Origin: Bog-756 sp963831535
Lineage (GTDB): Bacteria > Actinomycetota > Acidimicrobiia > Acidimicrobiales > RAAP-2
Assembly (NCBI GenBank): GCA_963831535.1
Contig: CAWHQP010000007.1
Coordinates: 62,001-126,000, forward strand
Direction: 5' to 3'
Length of the DNA: 64,000 nucleotides
Below the pieces are notes generated by a model that had not been told where the DNA came from, did no database searches, and saw nothing but the letters and a program-made list of their open reading frames with translations. The first letter of the stretch is position 1. Every line of letters begins with the position of its first letter. This document shows, piece by piece, positions 42,504 to 51,480 of this stretch. Position numbers and translations under genes: made by a program.

Positions 42504-42584
42504 CAGACCATTGTCGTACGGTTTCGGGTTGCCGACCGAGAGCGCCGAGTCTGTTGAGGATTTATTCAGAGGGTCCGGCGCCAA

Positions 42585-42617
42585 TTAAGCCCTTGTTAAG
42601 AGCGGTGGGCAGATACT
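42585..42617 (+). promoter_or_regulatory. kdp promoter with TTAAG direct repeats
   Basis: TTAAG occurs at 42585-42589 and 42596-42600, an 11-bp period typical of OmpR/KdpE-type tandem sites. GATACT (42612-42617) follows as a -10, exactly 6 nt before the micro-ORF ATG at 42624. The site would sit over the -35 region. It lies in the 120-bp gap between the second kinase and kdpF. Confidence 0.5.
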
Positions 42618-42623
42618 CGTTCC

Positions 42624-42707
42624 ATGACAGATCTCCTCGCAGTGCTCGGCATCATCGGCTTCGCTGCAGTGATGCTCGGACTGATCTGGGCCCTGGACCG
42701 GATATGA
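42624..42707 (+). CDS. 27-residue membrane micro-protein ahead of kdpF
   Basis: MTDLLAVLGIIGFAAVMLGL followed by IWALDRI is a single membrane helix with a polar N-terminus. It is preceded by a -10 (GATACT) 6 nt upstream and has a stop that overlaps the kdpF start (ATGA). It is not KdpF, which is the next gene. It may be a second small subunit or a leader peptide for the operon. I know no established function. Confidence 0.6.
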   Translation: MTDLLAVLGIIGFAAVMLGLIWALDRI

Positions 42708-42793
42708 CCTGGGCCCAAGGCGTCCTGCTCGGTGTGGCCATCTTGATGTTCATCTATCTGGGCGTCGCCATGTTCAAGCCCGAAAAGTTCTAG
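42704..42793 (+). CDS. kdpF: KdpF subunit of the potassium-transporting ATPase
   Basis: A 29-residue peptide, MTWAQGVLLGVAILMFIYLG then VAMFKPEKF. The ending (P-E-K-F/W) is the typical KdpF signature. KdpF is a one-helix subunit that stabilises KdpFABC in the membrane. The start overlaps the preceding micro-ORF stop, and kdpA begins on the base after its own stop. Below the size usually called by gene finders. Confidence 0.88.
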   Translation: MTWAQGVLLGVAILMFIYLGVAMFKPEKF

Positions 42794-44482
42794 ATGGGCT
42801 TCACCTGGACCATCATCACCCTGATCATCGCCCTGGGTGTGACCTGGCGGTTCCTCGGCTCCTACATGGCCGCGGTGTTCGAGGGCCGGGTCCACTTCCT
42901 GGCCTGGGCCGAGCGCCCGGTGTACCGGGCACTCGGGACCGGTCCCGAACAGGAGCAGAACTGGAAGCGCTACGCAGCCTCCATGGTCATCTTCTCGGCG
43001 GTGGCGATGGGAGTGACCTACCTCATCATCCGCATCCAGGGCTCACTGCCGCTCAACCCACAGCACCTGAACGCCGTCGGCCCGGCCCTCAGCTTCAACA
43101 CCGCCGCCTCGTTCATGACCAACACCAACTGGCAGAACTACGGCGGGGAGACGACCATGTCGTACTTCTCGCAGATTGGCGCCCTGACCTTCGAGCAGTT
43201 TCTCAGCCCGGCCATCGGGATCGCTGTGGCCATCGCCATGGTTCGGGGCTTCTCGCGTCGCAACTCACCGACCATCGGGAACTTCTGGGTCGATATGACC
43301 CGGGCCCTGCTCTACATCTTCGTTCCGATCGCCTTCATCTTCGGCATCGTCTTCGTCGGACAGGGTGCGGTCCAGACCTTGGCCGGCACGGCGAGCATTC
43401 ACGATGTGCTGAACGGGGTCACCCAGACCATCGCCCGAGGCCCCATCGGCTTCATGGAGTCGATCAAACAACTCGGCAACAACGGAGGCGGCTTCCTCAA
43501 CGCCAACTCGGCGACCACCTTTGAGAACCCCACCGGCCTGACGGCCTGGCTTTCGATCTATCTCCTGTTAGCGGTGCCCTTCGCCCTGACCTTCACCTTC
43601 GGCAAGATGGTCGGGAGCATCCGTCACGGAGCCGCTCTGCTGGCCGCCATGGTGATCATCTTCGGGGTCTGGGTCGGTGGCGCCGCAGTAGCCGAACACC
43701 AGCAGAACCCGGCTGTGGTGGCGGCGGGTGTCCACGCCAACGTGGGGAACACCGAAGGCAAGGAAGCGCGGTTCGGTGACACCACCACCGCGCTGTTCGG
43801 GGTGGCCTCCACCAGCACATCGACCGGGTCGGCCAACGCCTCCTACGATTCGTTCACCCCCATGGGCGGTTTCTTCCTGATGACCGGCATGATGCTCGGG
43901 GAGGTGACCCCGGGTGGCACCGGCAGCGGGCTCTACACCATCCTCATCTACGCCATCATCGCCGTGTTCATCGGCGGTTTGATGATCGGGCGAACGCCGG
44001 AGTACCTGGGGAAGAAGATCCAGGCCACCGAAGTCAAACTCGCCGGCCTCGGGGCCCTGGTCATGCCCATGATCGTGCTCATCTTCACTGCCATCGCCGT
44101 GTCCATCCACGCCGGCCGAGCCGGCCCCCTCAATGCCGGGCCGCACGGGTTCTCCGAGATCCTCTACGGGCTCACCTCGCAAGGGAACAACAACGGGTCG
44201 GCCTTCGGCGGTCTGACCGGCAACACCACCTTCTACAACGTCATCGGCGCCATCGACATGCTCATCGGCAGGGTCGGCATCATGATCCCGGCGCTGGCCC
44301 TTGGGGGAGTGCTGGCGGCCAAGAATGTCGTGCCCGAGTCGCTCGGGACCTTCCGCACCGACAACACCATGTTCGTCGGCCTCACCATCGGAGTCATCGT
44401 GATCATTGGTGGCCTCACCTTCTTCCCAGCCATCGCCCTCGGCCCCATCGTCGAGCAGCTCAGCCACGGACAGTTCTTCTGA
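42794..44482 (+). CDS. kdpA: KdpA, potassium-channel-like subunit of KdpFABC
   Basis: A 562-residue polytopic membrane protein, the potassium-selective pore subunit. Selectivity-filter loops are visible: TNWQNYGGETTMSYF, NNGGGFLNANSATTFENPT, GEVTPGGTGSGLY and SQGNNNGSAFGGLTGNT. These four P-loops are characteristic of KdpA. Length is normal (about 560). It follows kdpF without a gap, and its stop overlaps the kdpB start (TGATG), so stoichiometry is set by coupled translation. Confidence 0.97.
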   Translation: MGFTWTIITLIIALGVTWRFLGSYMAAVFEGRVHFLAWAERPVYRALGTGPEQEQNWKRYAASMVIFSAVAMGVTYLIIRIQGSLPLNPQHLNAVGPALSFNTAASFMTNTNWQNYGGETTMSYFSQIGALTFEQFLSPAIGIAVAIAMVRGFSRRNSPTIGNFWVDMTRALLYIFVPIAFIFGIVFVGQGAVQTLAGTASIHDVLNGVTQTIARGPIGFMESIKQLGNNGGGFLNANSATTFENPTGLTAWLSIYLLLAVPFALTFTFGKMVGSIRHGAALLAAMVIIFGVWVGGAAVAEHQQNPAVVAAGVHANVGNTEGKEARFGDTTTALFGVASTSTSTGSANASYDSFTPMGGFFLMTGMMLGEVTPGGTGSGLYTILIYAIIAVFIGGLMIGRTPEYLGKKIQATEVKLAGLGALVMPMIVLIFTAIAVSIHAGRAGPLNAGPHGFSEILYGLTSQGNNNGSAFGGLTGNTTFYNVIGAIDMLIGRVGIMIPALALGGVLAAKNVVPESLGTFRTDNTMFVGLTIGVIVIIGGLTFFPAIALGPIVEQLSHGQFF

Positions 44483-46551
44483 TGGCCATGACGACGACCC
44501 AGCCCGATCAGCCCAAGCAGTCGGCGGAGGCCCATGGCGTGGCCGAGGCCAGGGGCCTGTTCGACGGCCCCATCCTGCGCCGGGCACTGCTCGACTCCTT
44601 CATCAAGTTGAACCCCCTGGTGGAGATCAGGAACCCGGTCATGTTCGTGGTCCTGGTGGGCACGGTGATCACCTTCATCGAGGCCATCGCCCACCCGAGC
44701 ACCTTCACCTGGTCCATCACCATCTGGTTGTTCCTGACCGTGATCTTCGCCAACTTCGCCGAGGCCATGGCCGAGGGCCGGGGCAAGGCACAGGCCGACA
44801 CCCTGCGGCGGATGCGGTCCGAGACCGAAGCGCGTCGCCAGCTTCCGGACGGCACCGAGGAGCTGGTGGCGGCAGCCTCGCTGGCCAAGGGAGATCTGGT
44901 CATTTGCGAGGCCAATGACCTCATCCCCTCCGACGGCGAGATCATCGAGGGCATCGCCTCGGTCGACGAGTCCGCCATCACCGGCGAGTCAGCCCCGGTC
45001 ATCCGCGAGTCGGGAGGCGACCGCTCAGCGGTCACCGGTGGGACCAAAGTCCTGTCCGACCGCATCGTGGTGCGGATCACCGCCGAGCGCGGCCAGACCT
45101 TCCTCGACCGCATGATCACCCTGGTGGAAGGAGCCAACCGCCAGAAGACGCCCAACGAGATCGCCCTGACCATTCTCCTTGCCGTCCTCACCATCATCTT
45201 CCTCCCGGTGGTCGTATCACTCCAGACGTTCGGCCACTACTCAGGAGCATCAGTCTCGGTCGTCATCCTGATCTCACTGTTGGTGTGCCTCATTCCGACC
45301 ACCATCGGCGCGCTGCTCTCGGCCATCGGGATCGCCGGCATGGACCGGCTGGTGCAGCGCAACGTGCTGGCCATGAGCGGTCGGGCCGTGGAGGCCGCCG
45401 GGGACGTGCAGACCCTGCTGTTGGACAAGACCGGGACCATCACCCTCGGCAACCGCATGGCATCCGACTTCTACCCCGTCGGCGGCCACAGCGAGGAGGA
45501 TGTGGCCGACGTGGCCCAGCTGGCCTCGCTGGCCGATGAGACGCCCGAGGGCCGTTCCATCGTGGTGTTGGCCAAGGACCGCTTCAACATCAGGGAGCGG
45601 GAGCTCGAGGGCGGTCACGCCTTCGTGCCCTTCACCGCCCAAACCCGCATGTCCGGTCTCGACATCGGAGCGCGCCAGATCCGCAAAGGGGCGGCCGAGT
45701 CGGTCAAGCGCTGGGTGACCGAGCAGGGAGGGACCGTGCCTACCGACCTCGACGAGATCGTCGAGCATGTCTCACGGGCCGGATCCACGCCGCTGGTGGT
45801 GGCGGACGGTCAGAACGTCCTCGGGGTCATCGAGCTCAAAGATGTCGTCAAGCAAGGCATCCGCGAGAAGTTCGACGAGATGCGCCAGATGGGTATCCGC
45901 ACCGTCATGATCACCGGTGACAACCCCCTCACTGCGGCGGCCATCGCACAAGAGGCCGGTGTCGACGACTTCTTGGCCGAGGCCACCCCTGAGGCCAAGA
46001 TGGCGCTGATCAAGTCCGAGCAGGAGGGCGGGAAGCTGATCGCCATGACCGGCGACGGCACCAACGACGCCCCGGCCCTGGCCCAGGCCGACGTGGGTGT
46101 GGCCATGAACACCGGTACCACGGCAGCCAAAGAAGCCGGGAACATGGTCGACCTCGACTCGAACCCGACCAAACTCATCGACGTGGTCGAGATCGGTAAG
46201 CAACTCCTCATCACGCGGGGTTCGCTCACCACCTTCTCCATTGCCAACGACGTGGCCAAGTACTTCGCAATCGTCCCGGCATTGTTCATCGCAACCTACC
46301 CCCAGCTGGCCCCGCTCAACATCATGAAACTGCACAGTCCGCAGAGTGCGGTGCTGTCGGCCGTCATCTTCAACGCGCTGGTGATCGTGGCGCTGATCCC
46401 GCTGGCCCTCCGAGGCGTCAAGTTCAGGGCCGCCGGTTCCGCGGCCATCCTGCGTCGGAACGTCTGGATCTACGGGGTGGGCGGCATCATCATCCCGTTC
46501 ATCTTCATCAAGCTCATCGATCTCATCCTCGTTGCGCTTCACGCCTACTGA
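44482..46551 (+). CDS. kdpB: KdpB, P-type ATPase subunit
   Basis: A 689-residue class IA P-type ATPase. It has the phosphorylation motif LLLDKTGTITLGNR (D near residue 316), the TGES actuator loop (ITGESAPVIRESGGD), the KGA nucleotide-binding segment QIRKGAAESVK, and the hinge TGDGTNDAPALAQADVGVAMN. The membrane part LVCLIPTTIGALLSAIG is typical. It hydrolyses ATP to drive potassium uptake through KdpA. It overlaps kdpA by one base (TGATG). A possible start 6 nt downstream (MTTTQPD) gives almost the same protein. Confidence 0.97.
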   Translation: MAMTTTQPDQPKQSAEAHGVAEARGLFDGPILRRALLDSFIKLNPLVEIRNPVMFVVLVGTVITFIEAIAHPSTFTWSITIWLFLTVIFANFAEAMAEGRGKAQADTLRRMRSETEARRQLPDGTEELVAAASLAKGDLVICEANDLIPSDGEIIEGIASVDESAITGESAPVIRESGGDRSAVTGGTKVLSDRIVVRITAERGQTFLDRMITLVEGANRQKTPNEIALTILLAVLTIIFLPVVVSLQTFGHYSGASVSVVILISLLVCLIPTTIGALLSAIGIAGMDRLVQRNVLAMSGRAVEAAGDVQTLLLDKTGTITLGNRMASDFYPVGGHSEEDVADVAQLASLADETPEGRSIVVLAKDRFNIRERELEGGHAFVPFTAQTRMSGLDIGARQIRKGAAESVKRWVTEQGGTVPTDLDEIVEHVSRAGSTPLVVADGQNVLGVIELKDVVKQGIREKFDEMRQMGIRTVMITGDNPLTAAAIAQEAGVDDFLAEATPEAKMALIKSEQEGGKLIAMTGDGTNDAPALAQADVGVAMNTGTTAAKEAGNMVDLDSNPTKLIDVVEIGKQLLITRGSLTTFSIANDVAKYFAIVPALFIATYPQLAPLNIMKLHSPQSAVLSAVIFNALVIVALIPLALRGVKFRAAGSAAILRRNVWIYGVGGIIIPFIFIKLIDLILVALHAY

Positions 46552-46564
46552 TGGAGTCCGTCTG

Positions 46565-47209
46565 ATGCTCGTCCACATCCGCCGATCGGTCATCCTGGCA
46601 GTGGTGGCGCTGGTCTTGACGTTTGCCTACGCCTTCGTCGGCACCGGTATCTCACAACTGTTGTTCAGGCACCAGGCCAATGGGTCCCTCACCGCCAACG
46701 GCTCCACGCTCATCGGCCAGAACTGGTCTCAGACCAAGTGCCCGGGCCATCCCCTGGGAAGTTGTGTGTTCCAGGGCCGGCCCGATGCCCTCGGGCCCTA
46801 TGCCGGGTCGTTGAATCCGGTGGCCGGCGGGGGCGACAACCCGCTCGAGGCCAACAACATCCCGGGCAAGCCCGGAGTCCTGAACAGCGGCGAGTCCGGG
46901 GCCAGCAATCTGGGGCCGCGCTCCAAGGTCCTGAAGAGCAACACCGAGGAATTGGTGGCCTATTGGAACGCCCGGGGCGTCAACCCCACGCCCGACCTGG
47001 TCACCACCTCGGGCAGCGGCTACGACCCCGACATCACCGCGGCCGACGCCACCGCCGAGATCCCCATGGTCGCCAAGGCCACCGGGATCGCCCCCTCGAC
47101 GCTGCGGGCCCTCATCGCCCGGGAGAACAACGGCGCCCAGCTGGGGTTCCTCGGGAGCAGCTACGTCAACGTCCTGCAGCTGAACGAGGCGCTCGCCAAG
47201 CTCCGGTGA
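46565..47209 (+). CDS. kdpC: KdpC subunit of KdpFABC
   Basis: A 214-residue periplasm-facing subunit with one N-terminal membrane helix (SVILAVVALVLTFAYAFVGTGISQLLF). It has NGSTLIGQNW early and DPDITAADATAEIPMVAKATGI and YVNVLQLNEALAKL at the end, all KdpC marks. A middle section (about 80-130) is longer than in E. coli KdpC and proline/glycine rich. It stabilises the ATPase complex. ATG 46551 just upstream opens only a four-codon frame (MESV), so 46565 is used. Confidence 0.9.
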   Translation: MLVHIRRSVILAVVALVLTFAYAFVGTGISQLLFRHQANGSLTANGSTLIGQNWSQTKCPGHPLGSCVFQGRPDALGPYAGSLNPVAGGGDNPLEANNIPGKPGVLNSGESGASNLGPRSKVLKSNTEELVAYWNARGVNPTPDLVTTSGSGYDPDITAADATAEIPMVAKATGIAPSTLRALIARENNGAQLGFLGSSYVNVLQLNEALAKLR

Positions 47210-47315
47210 GGGCGGTACCAGGCCCGGGCACTACTCCATATCTCCAGGCGACGGTCCGCCAGGCAGTCCCGGCGGCCGTCTGCCCCGGAGGCGAACAGGC
47301 AGAAGTAGGCAGCTG

Positions 47316-48506
47316 ATGAAGGGCGCTCAGCATCACTCCGACGGGACCGACGAACACCCGGTCAGCGCCACTGTCGACCCCCCGGGCCGGTTCCGCATCT
47401 ATTTGGGCGCCGCCCCCGGGGTGGGCAAGACGTACGCCATGCTGAGCGAAGGACATCGACGCGGCGAGCGGGGTGCCGATGTGGCCATCGGGTTCGTCGA
47501 GTGTCACGGACGGCAGAGCACCGAGGAGCTGACCGAGGGGCTCGAGTCGATTCCCAGGCGAGTCGTGGAGTACCGGGGGTCTCGATTCGCAGAGATGGAT
47601 CTCGACGCCGTACTCCGTCGTAACCCCGACGTGGTACTGGTCGACGAGCTGGCCCATACCAATGTCCCCGGCTCGGGACGTCACGAGAAGCGATGGCAGG
47701 ACGTCATCGACCTTCTCGATGCCGGCATCGATGTCGTCACCACCGTCAACATCCAACATCTGGAGAGCATCGCCGACGCGGTGGAACGGATCATCGAGGT
47801 GCCGGTCCGTGAACGGGTCCCTGACTGGGTGCTTCGCAAGGCCAGCCAGATCGAACTGGTGGACTCGTCCCCCGAGCAGCTCCGCCGCCGGATGCTCCAC
47901 GGCAACATCTACTCCGGGGAGACGGCGACCGAGGCGCTGGCCCACTACTTCCGGTCCGACCGCCTGACCGCCCTCCGTGAGTTGGCGCTTCGGTTCCTGG
48001 CCGACGAGACCGAGGAGCAGCTCCTCGGATTCCTCCGGAGTAAACAGGAGGGTGCGGTCTGGGAGACCCACGAGCGGATCCTGGTCGGGGTCACCACGGC
48101 CCCGGGGACGGATGCCATCGTGCGCCGCGCCGCCCGGATGGCCAACCGGATCAAGGCCGATCTGGACGTGCTCCACGTGAGGGCGGGCAGGGAGGTCAGC
48201 CGGTTTCCCGACGACCAGCTGATCGCGCTACGACAGTCGGTGGCCGACGTGGGTGCCGAGTGGAACGAGATCCGTGGGGACGACCCGGCCCAGGCCCTCT
48301 ATGAGTTCGCCCGTCGTCGCCACATCACCCAGATCGTCATCGGCTCGAGTAACCGCAGCCGGTGGAGGGAGCTGATGGGTGGAGGCTCCATCGTCTGGAA
48401 GGTGTCGCGACTGGCCGCCCCAGCCGCCATCGATGTCCACATCATTGCCAGGAGGGGCGCCGAACCGGAATCCACCGGATTCTCCGTGGCGGCCCTCGAG
48501 TCGTAG
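47316..48506 (+). CDS. Stand-alone KdpD N-terminal (KdpD + Usp) protein
   Basis: A 396-residue protein that has only the sensor half of KdpD. It has Walker A GAAPGVGKT (residues 31-39), DVVLVDELAHTNVPG (about 105), VVTTVNIQHLESIADAVE, and a Usp-like domain from about 250 with GVTTAPGTDAIVRRAARMANRIKADLDVLHVRAG and IVIGSSNRSRW. No membrane helices, HisKA or HATPase follow; the frame ends with a clean stop after FSVAALES. It sits right after kdpC, where full kdpD lies in many bacteria. It could act in trans on the N-less kinase at 41034-42503, or on KdpD. Confidence 0.9.
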   Translation: MKGAQHHSDGTDEHPVSATVDPPGRFRIYLGAAPGVGKTYAMLSEGHRRGERGADVAIGFVECHGRQSTEELTEGLESIPRRVVEYRGSRFAEMDLDAVLRRNPDVVLVDELAHTNVPGSGRHEKRWQDVIDLLDAGIDVVTTVNIQHLESIADAVERIIEVPVRERVPDWVLRKASQIELVDSSPEQLRRRMLHGNIYSGETATEALAHYFRSDRLTALRELALRFLADETEEQLLGFLRSKQEGAVWETHERILVGVTTAPGTDAIVRRAARMANRIKADLDVLHVRAGREVSRFPDDQLIALRQSVADVGAEWNEIRGDDPAQALYEFARRRHITQIVIGSSNRSRWRELMGGGSIVWKVSRLAAPAAIDVHIIARRGAEPESTGFSVAALES

Positions 48507-48556
48507 CGAGGTCGATCACCGGGGTCGCGGCCACCTCGACCGGCCGTGGATCCGAC

Positions 48557-49960
48557 TCAACCGGCGGCTTCGTCGAGTGCTCGCGAGGTCTGGGTCAGCC
48601 TGTCGAACCGAATGCGGATATCGGCCAGATCGTTGGGTTCGGGAACCTCAGCCTCGGCCCCTCGCATGATCATCTCGGCCTGGCGCAGGAGTATCGCCCG
48701 TTGCCGGTGGTCGGCGCTGCTCTCGGTCACATGGGAGAGTGCGTCGATCAGCCGGATGATCACCGCCGGCATCCCTCGGCCGGCCTGTCGGATCTTGTCG
48801 AAGGACCGATTGACCATCCGCCCGTAGCTGGGGTCGAACTCGATTAGCCGGATCTTCCCGCTCCGCCCGCGATACACGCCTTCTTCGAGCACCCGGCCCG
48901 AGATCTTGGACAGGCCGGCGGAGATCCAATCGATACAGGTCAGTGCCGTGAAGGTGTCGTTGACCGCGGGCGACAGGGCCCGGATGGCGATCTCCACCAA
49001 CTGGTCGATGGCGAAGACCGGGTCCTGGATCAGGGTGCGATGGGGTCCGGTGACGTGGGCCTTGTCCAATGCGCTCTCCACCTGCGTCGCCGCTCCGGCC
49101 GGCCACACCGTGGCCAGGGGACGGTCGCCGACCACGAAGTGCCCGGGCCGGTGGGAGAGGCGAATGACGCCGTCCAACTTCTCGGCGATCTCGATCAGCT
49201 GTCCGTAGCCGACGAACTGAAGGTAGCCGCTGTGTTTGGCGGCAATGGCCGCGCCACGGGTGTCCAGCTTCTCGATCAGGTCAGCGGCCTCGGCCGTGGG
49301 GCCGGCATCTCGTGGGGCATCCGGTCGATGGTCGGGGAACTCGGTGTCGATGGCCTGATCGAGGTCCCGGGCGATGCCGGCGATGACTTCGGGCAGTTGG
49401 ATCGACTTGGCGATGTGGTGGATGAAGTAGATGAGGACGGCCAGGTCCACCAGCAAGAACGCCTCGGCCACGGTGATCGTCAAGTGGGGGGTGAAGTCCC
49501 CGGTCGGGAGTTCGGTGATCGAGCCCAGACCCAGGACCGAGTAGACGAACGTGGCCACGAAGACCCCGAGCGTCATCTGGTTGCCGAGATCGCGGATGAA
49601 GTTGCGCATCATCCGGGGCCCGAACTGCTGGGACGCCAGCGTGAGGGCCAAGATGGTTATGGAGAAGACCACCCCGATGGTGGTGATGACGGCGGCGGCG
49701 ATGGCGATCAACACCTGTCGGCCCGCGTCTGGACTTCCGGCCCGGAGCCAGCTGGGCAGTGTCAGGTGATGATGGTAGGCGGCCAGGTCGATCTCGAACG
49801 TGATGACGAAGAGGATCACGGCCACGGCGATGAGCAGCACGGGAACCACCCAGAATGTCGTGCGCAGGGCGTCCTGACGCCAGCTGGGAAGCCTCAGTCT
49901 GGCCGGCTTCTCACCTTCCGGAAACCGGAGGGTGGGCTTTGGCGAATCTGGTTCGGACAC
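48557..49960 (-). CDS. DUF2254 membrane protein
   Basis: A 467-residue predicted membrane protein of the DUF2254 family. The four-helix membrane region (TTFWVVPVLLIAVAVILFVI, VITTIGVVFSITILALTLAS, LGVFVATFVYSVLGLG, ITVAEAFLLVDLAVLIYFIHH) covers about residues 35-200. A soluble C-terminal domain with DPVFAIDQLVEIAIRALSPAVNDTFTALTCIDW follows. The function of the family is unknown, though ion-related roles are suspected. GTG 49960 is chosen for the GAGGAG just before it; an ATG at 49999 is also in frame. Its place beside Kdp genes hints at osmotic or ion homeostasis. Confidence 0.85.
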   Translation of the reverse strand: MSEPDSPKPTLRFPEGEKPARLRLPSWRQDALRTTFWVVPVLLIAVAVILFVITFEIDLAAYHHHLTLPSWLRAGSPDAGRQVLIAIAAAVITTIGVVFSITILALTLASQQFGPRMMRNFIRDLGNQMTLGVFVATFVYSVLGLGSITELPTGDFTPHLTITVAEAFLLVDLAVLIYFIHHIAKSIQLPEVIAGIARDLDQAIDTEFPDHRPDAPRDAGPTAEAADLIEKLDTRGAAIAAKHSGYLQFVGYGQLIEIAEKLDGVIRLSHRPGHFVVGDRPLATVWPAGAATQVESALDKAHVTGPHRTLIQDPVFAIDQLVEIAIRALSPAVNDTFTALTCIDWISAGLSKISGRVLEEGVYRGRSGKIRLIEFDPSYGRMVNRSFDKIRQAGRGMPAVIIRLIDALSHVTESSADHRQRAILLRQAEMIMRGAEAEVPEPNDLADIRIRFDRLTQTSRALDEAAG

Positions 49961-50120
49961 CGCGCTCCTCGCATGGGCGGATGCCGTCACCCACCACATG
50001 CCGACCAGACTTCCCGGCTCTCCACGCTCAGACTACCTCGCACCGATCGGGGCAGCGGACCCCGTGGCCGCCACCGGCAGATGGCAGGAGAGCGTCGACA
50101 GGCGACGGGATCGATGCCGA

Positions 50121-50564
50121 TCAGACCACGGCACGCATCCCGCGGTGCAGGGTCGTCGGTGTCACGATCACCGGGAGCGGTGAGTGCTGCAGCACTCGGT
50201 CTCTGATGCCGTGCCCGGAGACCCGGTGCAACCCTCGAAGCCGGAGGGACCCGAGCACGATGGCATGGCACTCCTGTCGCCCTGCCTCGTCGACGATCCG
50301 CCGGGCCACGTCCTCGCCCCGTGCCGAGCACACCTGGCCCTCGGTGGCGATGCCTGCCACCTGCATGCGCTCCACGGCGTGATCCACGAGCAACTGGGCC
50401 TCCGCCGCAGTCTCGATCGGGGGAACCCGCAGGGACCGGTTGAGCTCGCGCACGTGGAAGATCGTGACGCTGGCTCCCGATTTGGCCGCCAGTCCAATGG
50501 TGAAGTCGACGGCCGCCTGCCCCGCCTCGAACTGGTCAATCGCCAATAGCAGCTTGTCCCGCAT
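50121..50564 (-). CDS. Universal stress protein family
   Basis: A 147-residue UspA-fold protein: MRDKLLLAIDQFEAGQAAVDFTIGLA, VTIFHVREL, and the end HAIVLGSLRLRGLHRVSGHGIRDRVLQHSPLPVIV. The G-2x-G-9x-G(S/T) nucleotide-binding motif is only partly kept (GSLRLRGLHRVSGHGIRDRV), so ATP binding is uncertain. GGAGGTGAGCG lies close before the ATG. A palindrome (50585-50597) and an 11-base element shared with the OsmC promoter are upstream. Usp proteins often respond to osmotic or potassium stress. Confidence 0.85.
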   Translation of the reverse strand: MRDKLLLAIDQFEAGQAAVDFTIGLAAKSGASVTIFHVRELNRSLRVPPIETAAEAQLLVDHAVERMQVAGIATEGQVCSARGEDVARRIVDEAGRQECHAIVLGSLRLRGLHRVSGHGIRDRVLQHSPLPVIVTPTTLHRGMRAVV

Positions 50565-50584
50565 CGCTCACCTCCATGGGCTCG

Positions 50585-50597
50585 ATATCCAGGATAT
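50585..50597. promoter_or_regulatory. ATATCC-A-GGATAT palindrome before the universal stress gene
   Basis: A perfect 6-bp inverted repeat around a single base, 20 nt upstream of the universal stress protein start. A further element, TCTTTACGGCG on the minus strand (50647-50637), lies 40 bp beyond it and recurs at 52365-52375 near osmC. They are candidate operator sites for a response regulator in this island. Confidence 0.4.
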
Positions 50598-50681
50598 TGG
50601 GGAGCGGTGTAACCAGGTTGTGAAAACTCCGACGAACGCCGTAAAGAATCCGACAAGACGGCGAGCACTCGCTGGCCCGGC

Positions 50682-51257
50682 TCAGCAGGTGCCGGTCTTC
50701 CCGATCGTGAGCTGGTCGACTTTCCACGTGCCCGACGTCTTGGTCAGCTGCGCCGTTGTGGCGCGGCGTCCACCGGGGGCATTGTTGGCCGGCTTGCCCG
50801 AGGTCTGGTACTCGACCCAGTGGGTGTCATCGAAGCAGTCCACCACCGTGGCCCGGGTCGGGTCCCGCTCGGGTGACAGCGAGGTGACCACCGGATGGAG
50901 TATCGGCGTGCCTCTGGTCACGATGCCGTGCAGCTGATCCCGGGCCAGACCCTGGACCAGGAGGGTGAGTGTCTGTCCGGTGGCGTGCTCGGGGAGGCGG
51001 GGCGATTGGAAGTCCGATGTGCGGGCCGCGGACACCAGGTCGGACCACATGGCCCGGTACGCAAAAAGCACGCTGGGCGAGGGATCGGCGGGTGGGCTGG
51101 TGGACGACGCTGTCGTCGGTGCGGCCGTGGGGGTGGAACGGCCGGCGCAGCCGGCGAGGCACACGGCCGCACACATGGTCAGACCAAGGAGGATCCAGGT
51201 AGGCCGGGGTTTCCCGTCGACGGCAGGGCGCACCTGTTGGCGACGTGGACAGCGCAC
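50682..51257 (-). CDS. Putative lipoprotein
   Basis: A 191-residue protein with a lipoprotein signal: WILLGLTMCAAVCLAGC, lipobox LAGC with cysteine 37. A proline/serine/threonine linker follows, then a domain with VLFAYRAMWSDLVSAARTSDFQSPRLPEHATG, a Y-rich TATVVDCFDDTHWVEYQTSG region, and the end GTWKVDQLTIGKTGTC. It resembles the SnoaL/NTF2-like single-domain lipoproteins of actinobacteria, as a weak impression. It would be anchored outside the cytoplasmic membrane. The role is unknown. Confidence 0.72.
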   Translation of the reverse strand: MRCPRRQQVRPAVDGKPRPTWILLGLTMCAAVCLAGCAGRSTPTAAPTTASSTSPPADPSPSVLFAYRAMWSDLVSAARTSDFQSPRLPEHATGQTLTLLVQGLARDQLHGIVTRGTPILHPVVTSLSPERDPTRATVVDCFDDTHWVEYQTSGKPANNAPGGRRATTAQLTKTSGTWKVDQLTIGKTGTC

Positions 51258-51282
51258 GTGGGCGGTGACGGAAGGACGGGGA

Positions 51283-51480
51283 CTACGGCCGGGGACGGTC
51301 AGGCCGGTCGGGCGACGTATTCATCTCGACCGTTGGCCTCCCTGGCGCATCGGGCGCCTCGTAGATCCTGCTGCCGACCGAGCGATCGTACAGGAGGACG
51401 GACGCGATCATCACCACGACAAAGGCGAGGCATGCGGTCACGTAGAGGAGATCAGACAGGGCGTGCACCGAGGACCTCAC
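51283..51480 (-). CDS. Small single-helix membrane protein
   Basis: A 65-residue protein with one membrane helix (LLYVTACLAFVVVMIASVLLY) and a proline-rich, charged tail. The start overlaps the last 29 bp of the DUF4118 gene on the same strand; GTG 51468 is a shorter start. No known family is clear. The overlap suggests joint expression with the DUF4118 protein, perhaps as a subunit, but there is no direct evidence. Confidence 0.5.
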   Translation of the reverse strand: MRSSVHALSDLLYVTACLAFVVVMIASVLLYDRSVGSRIYEAPDAPGRPTVEMNTSPDRPDRPRP

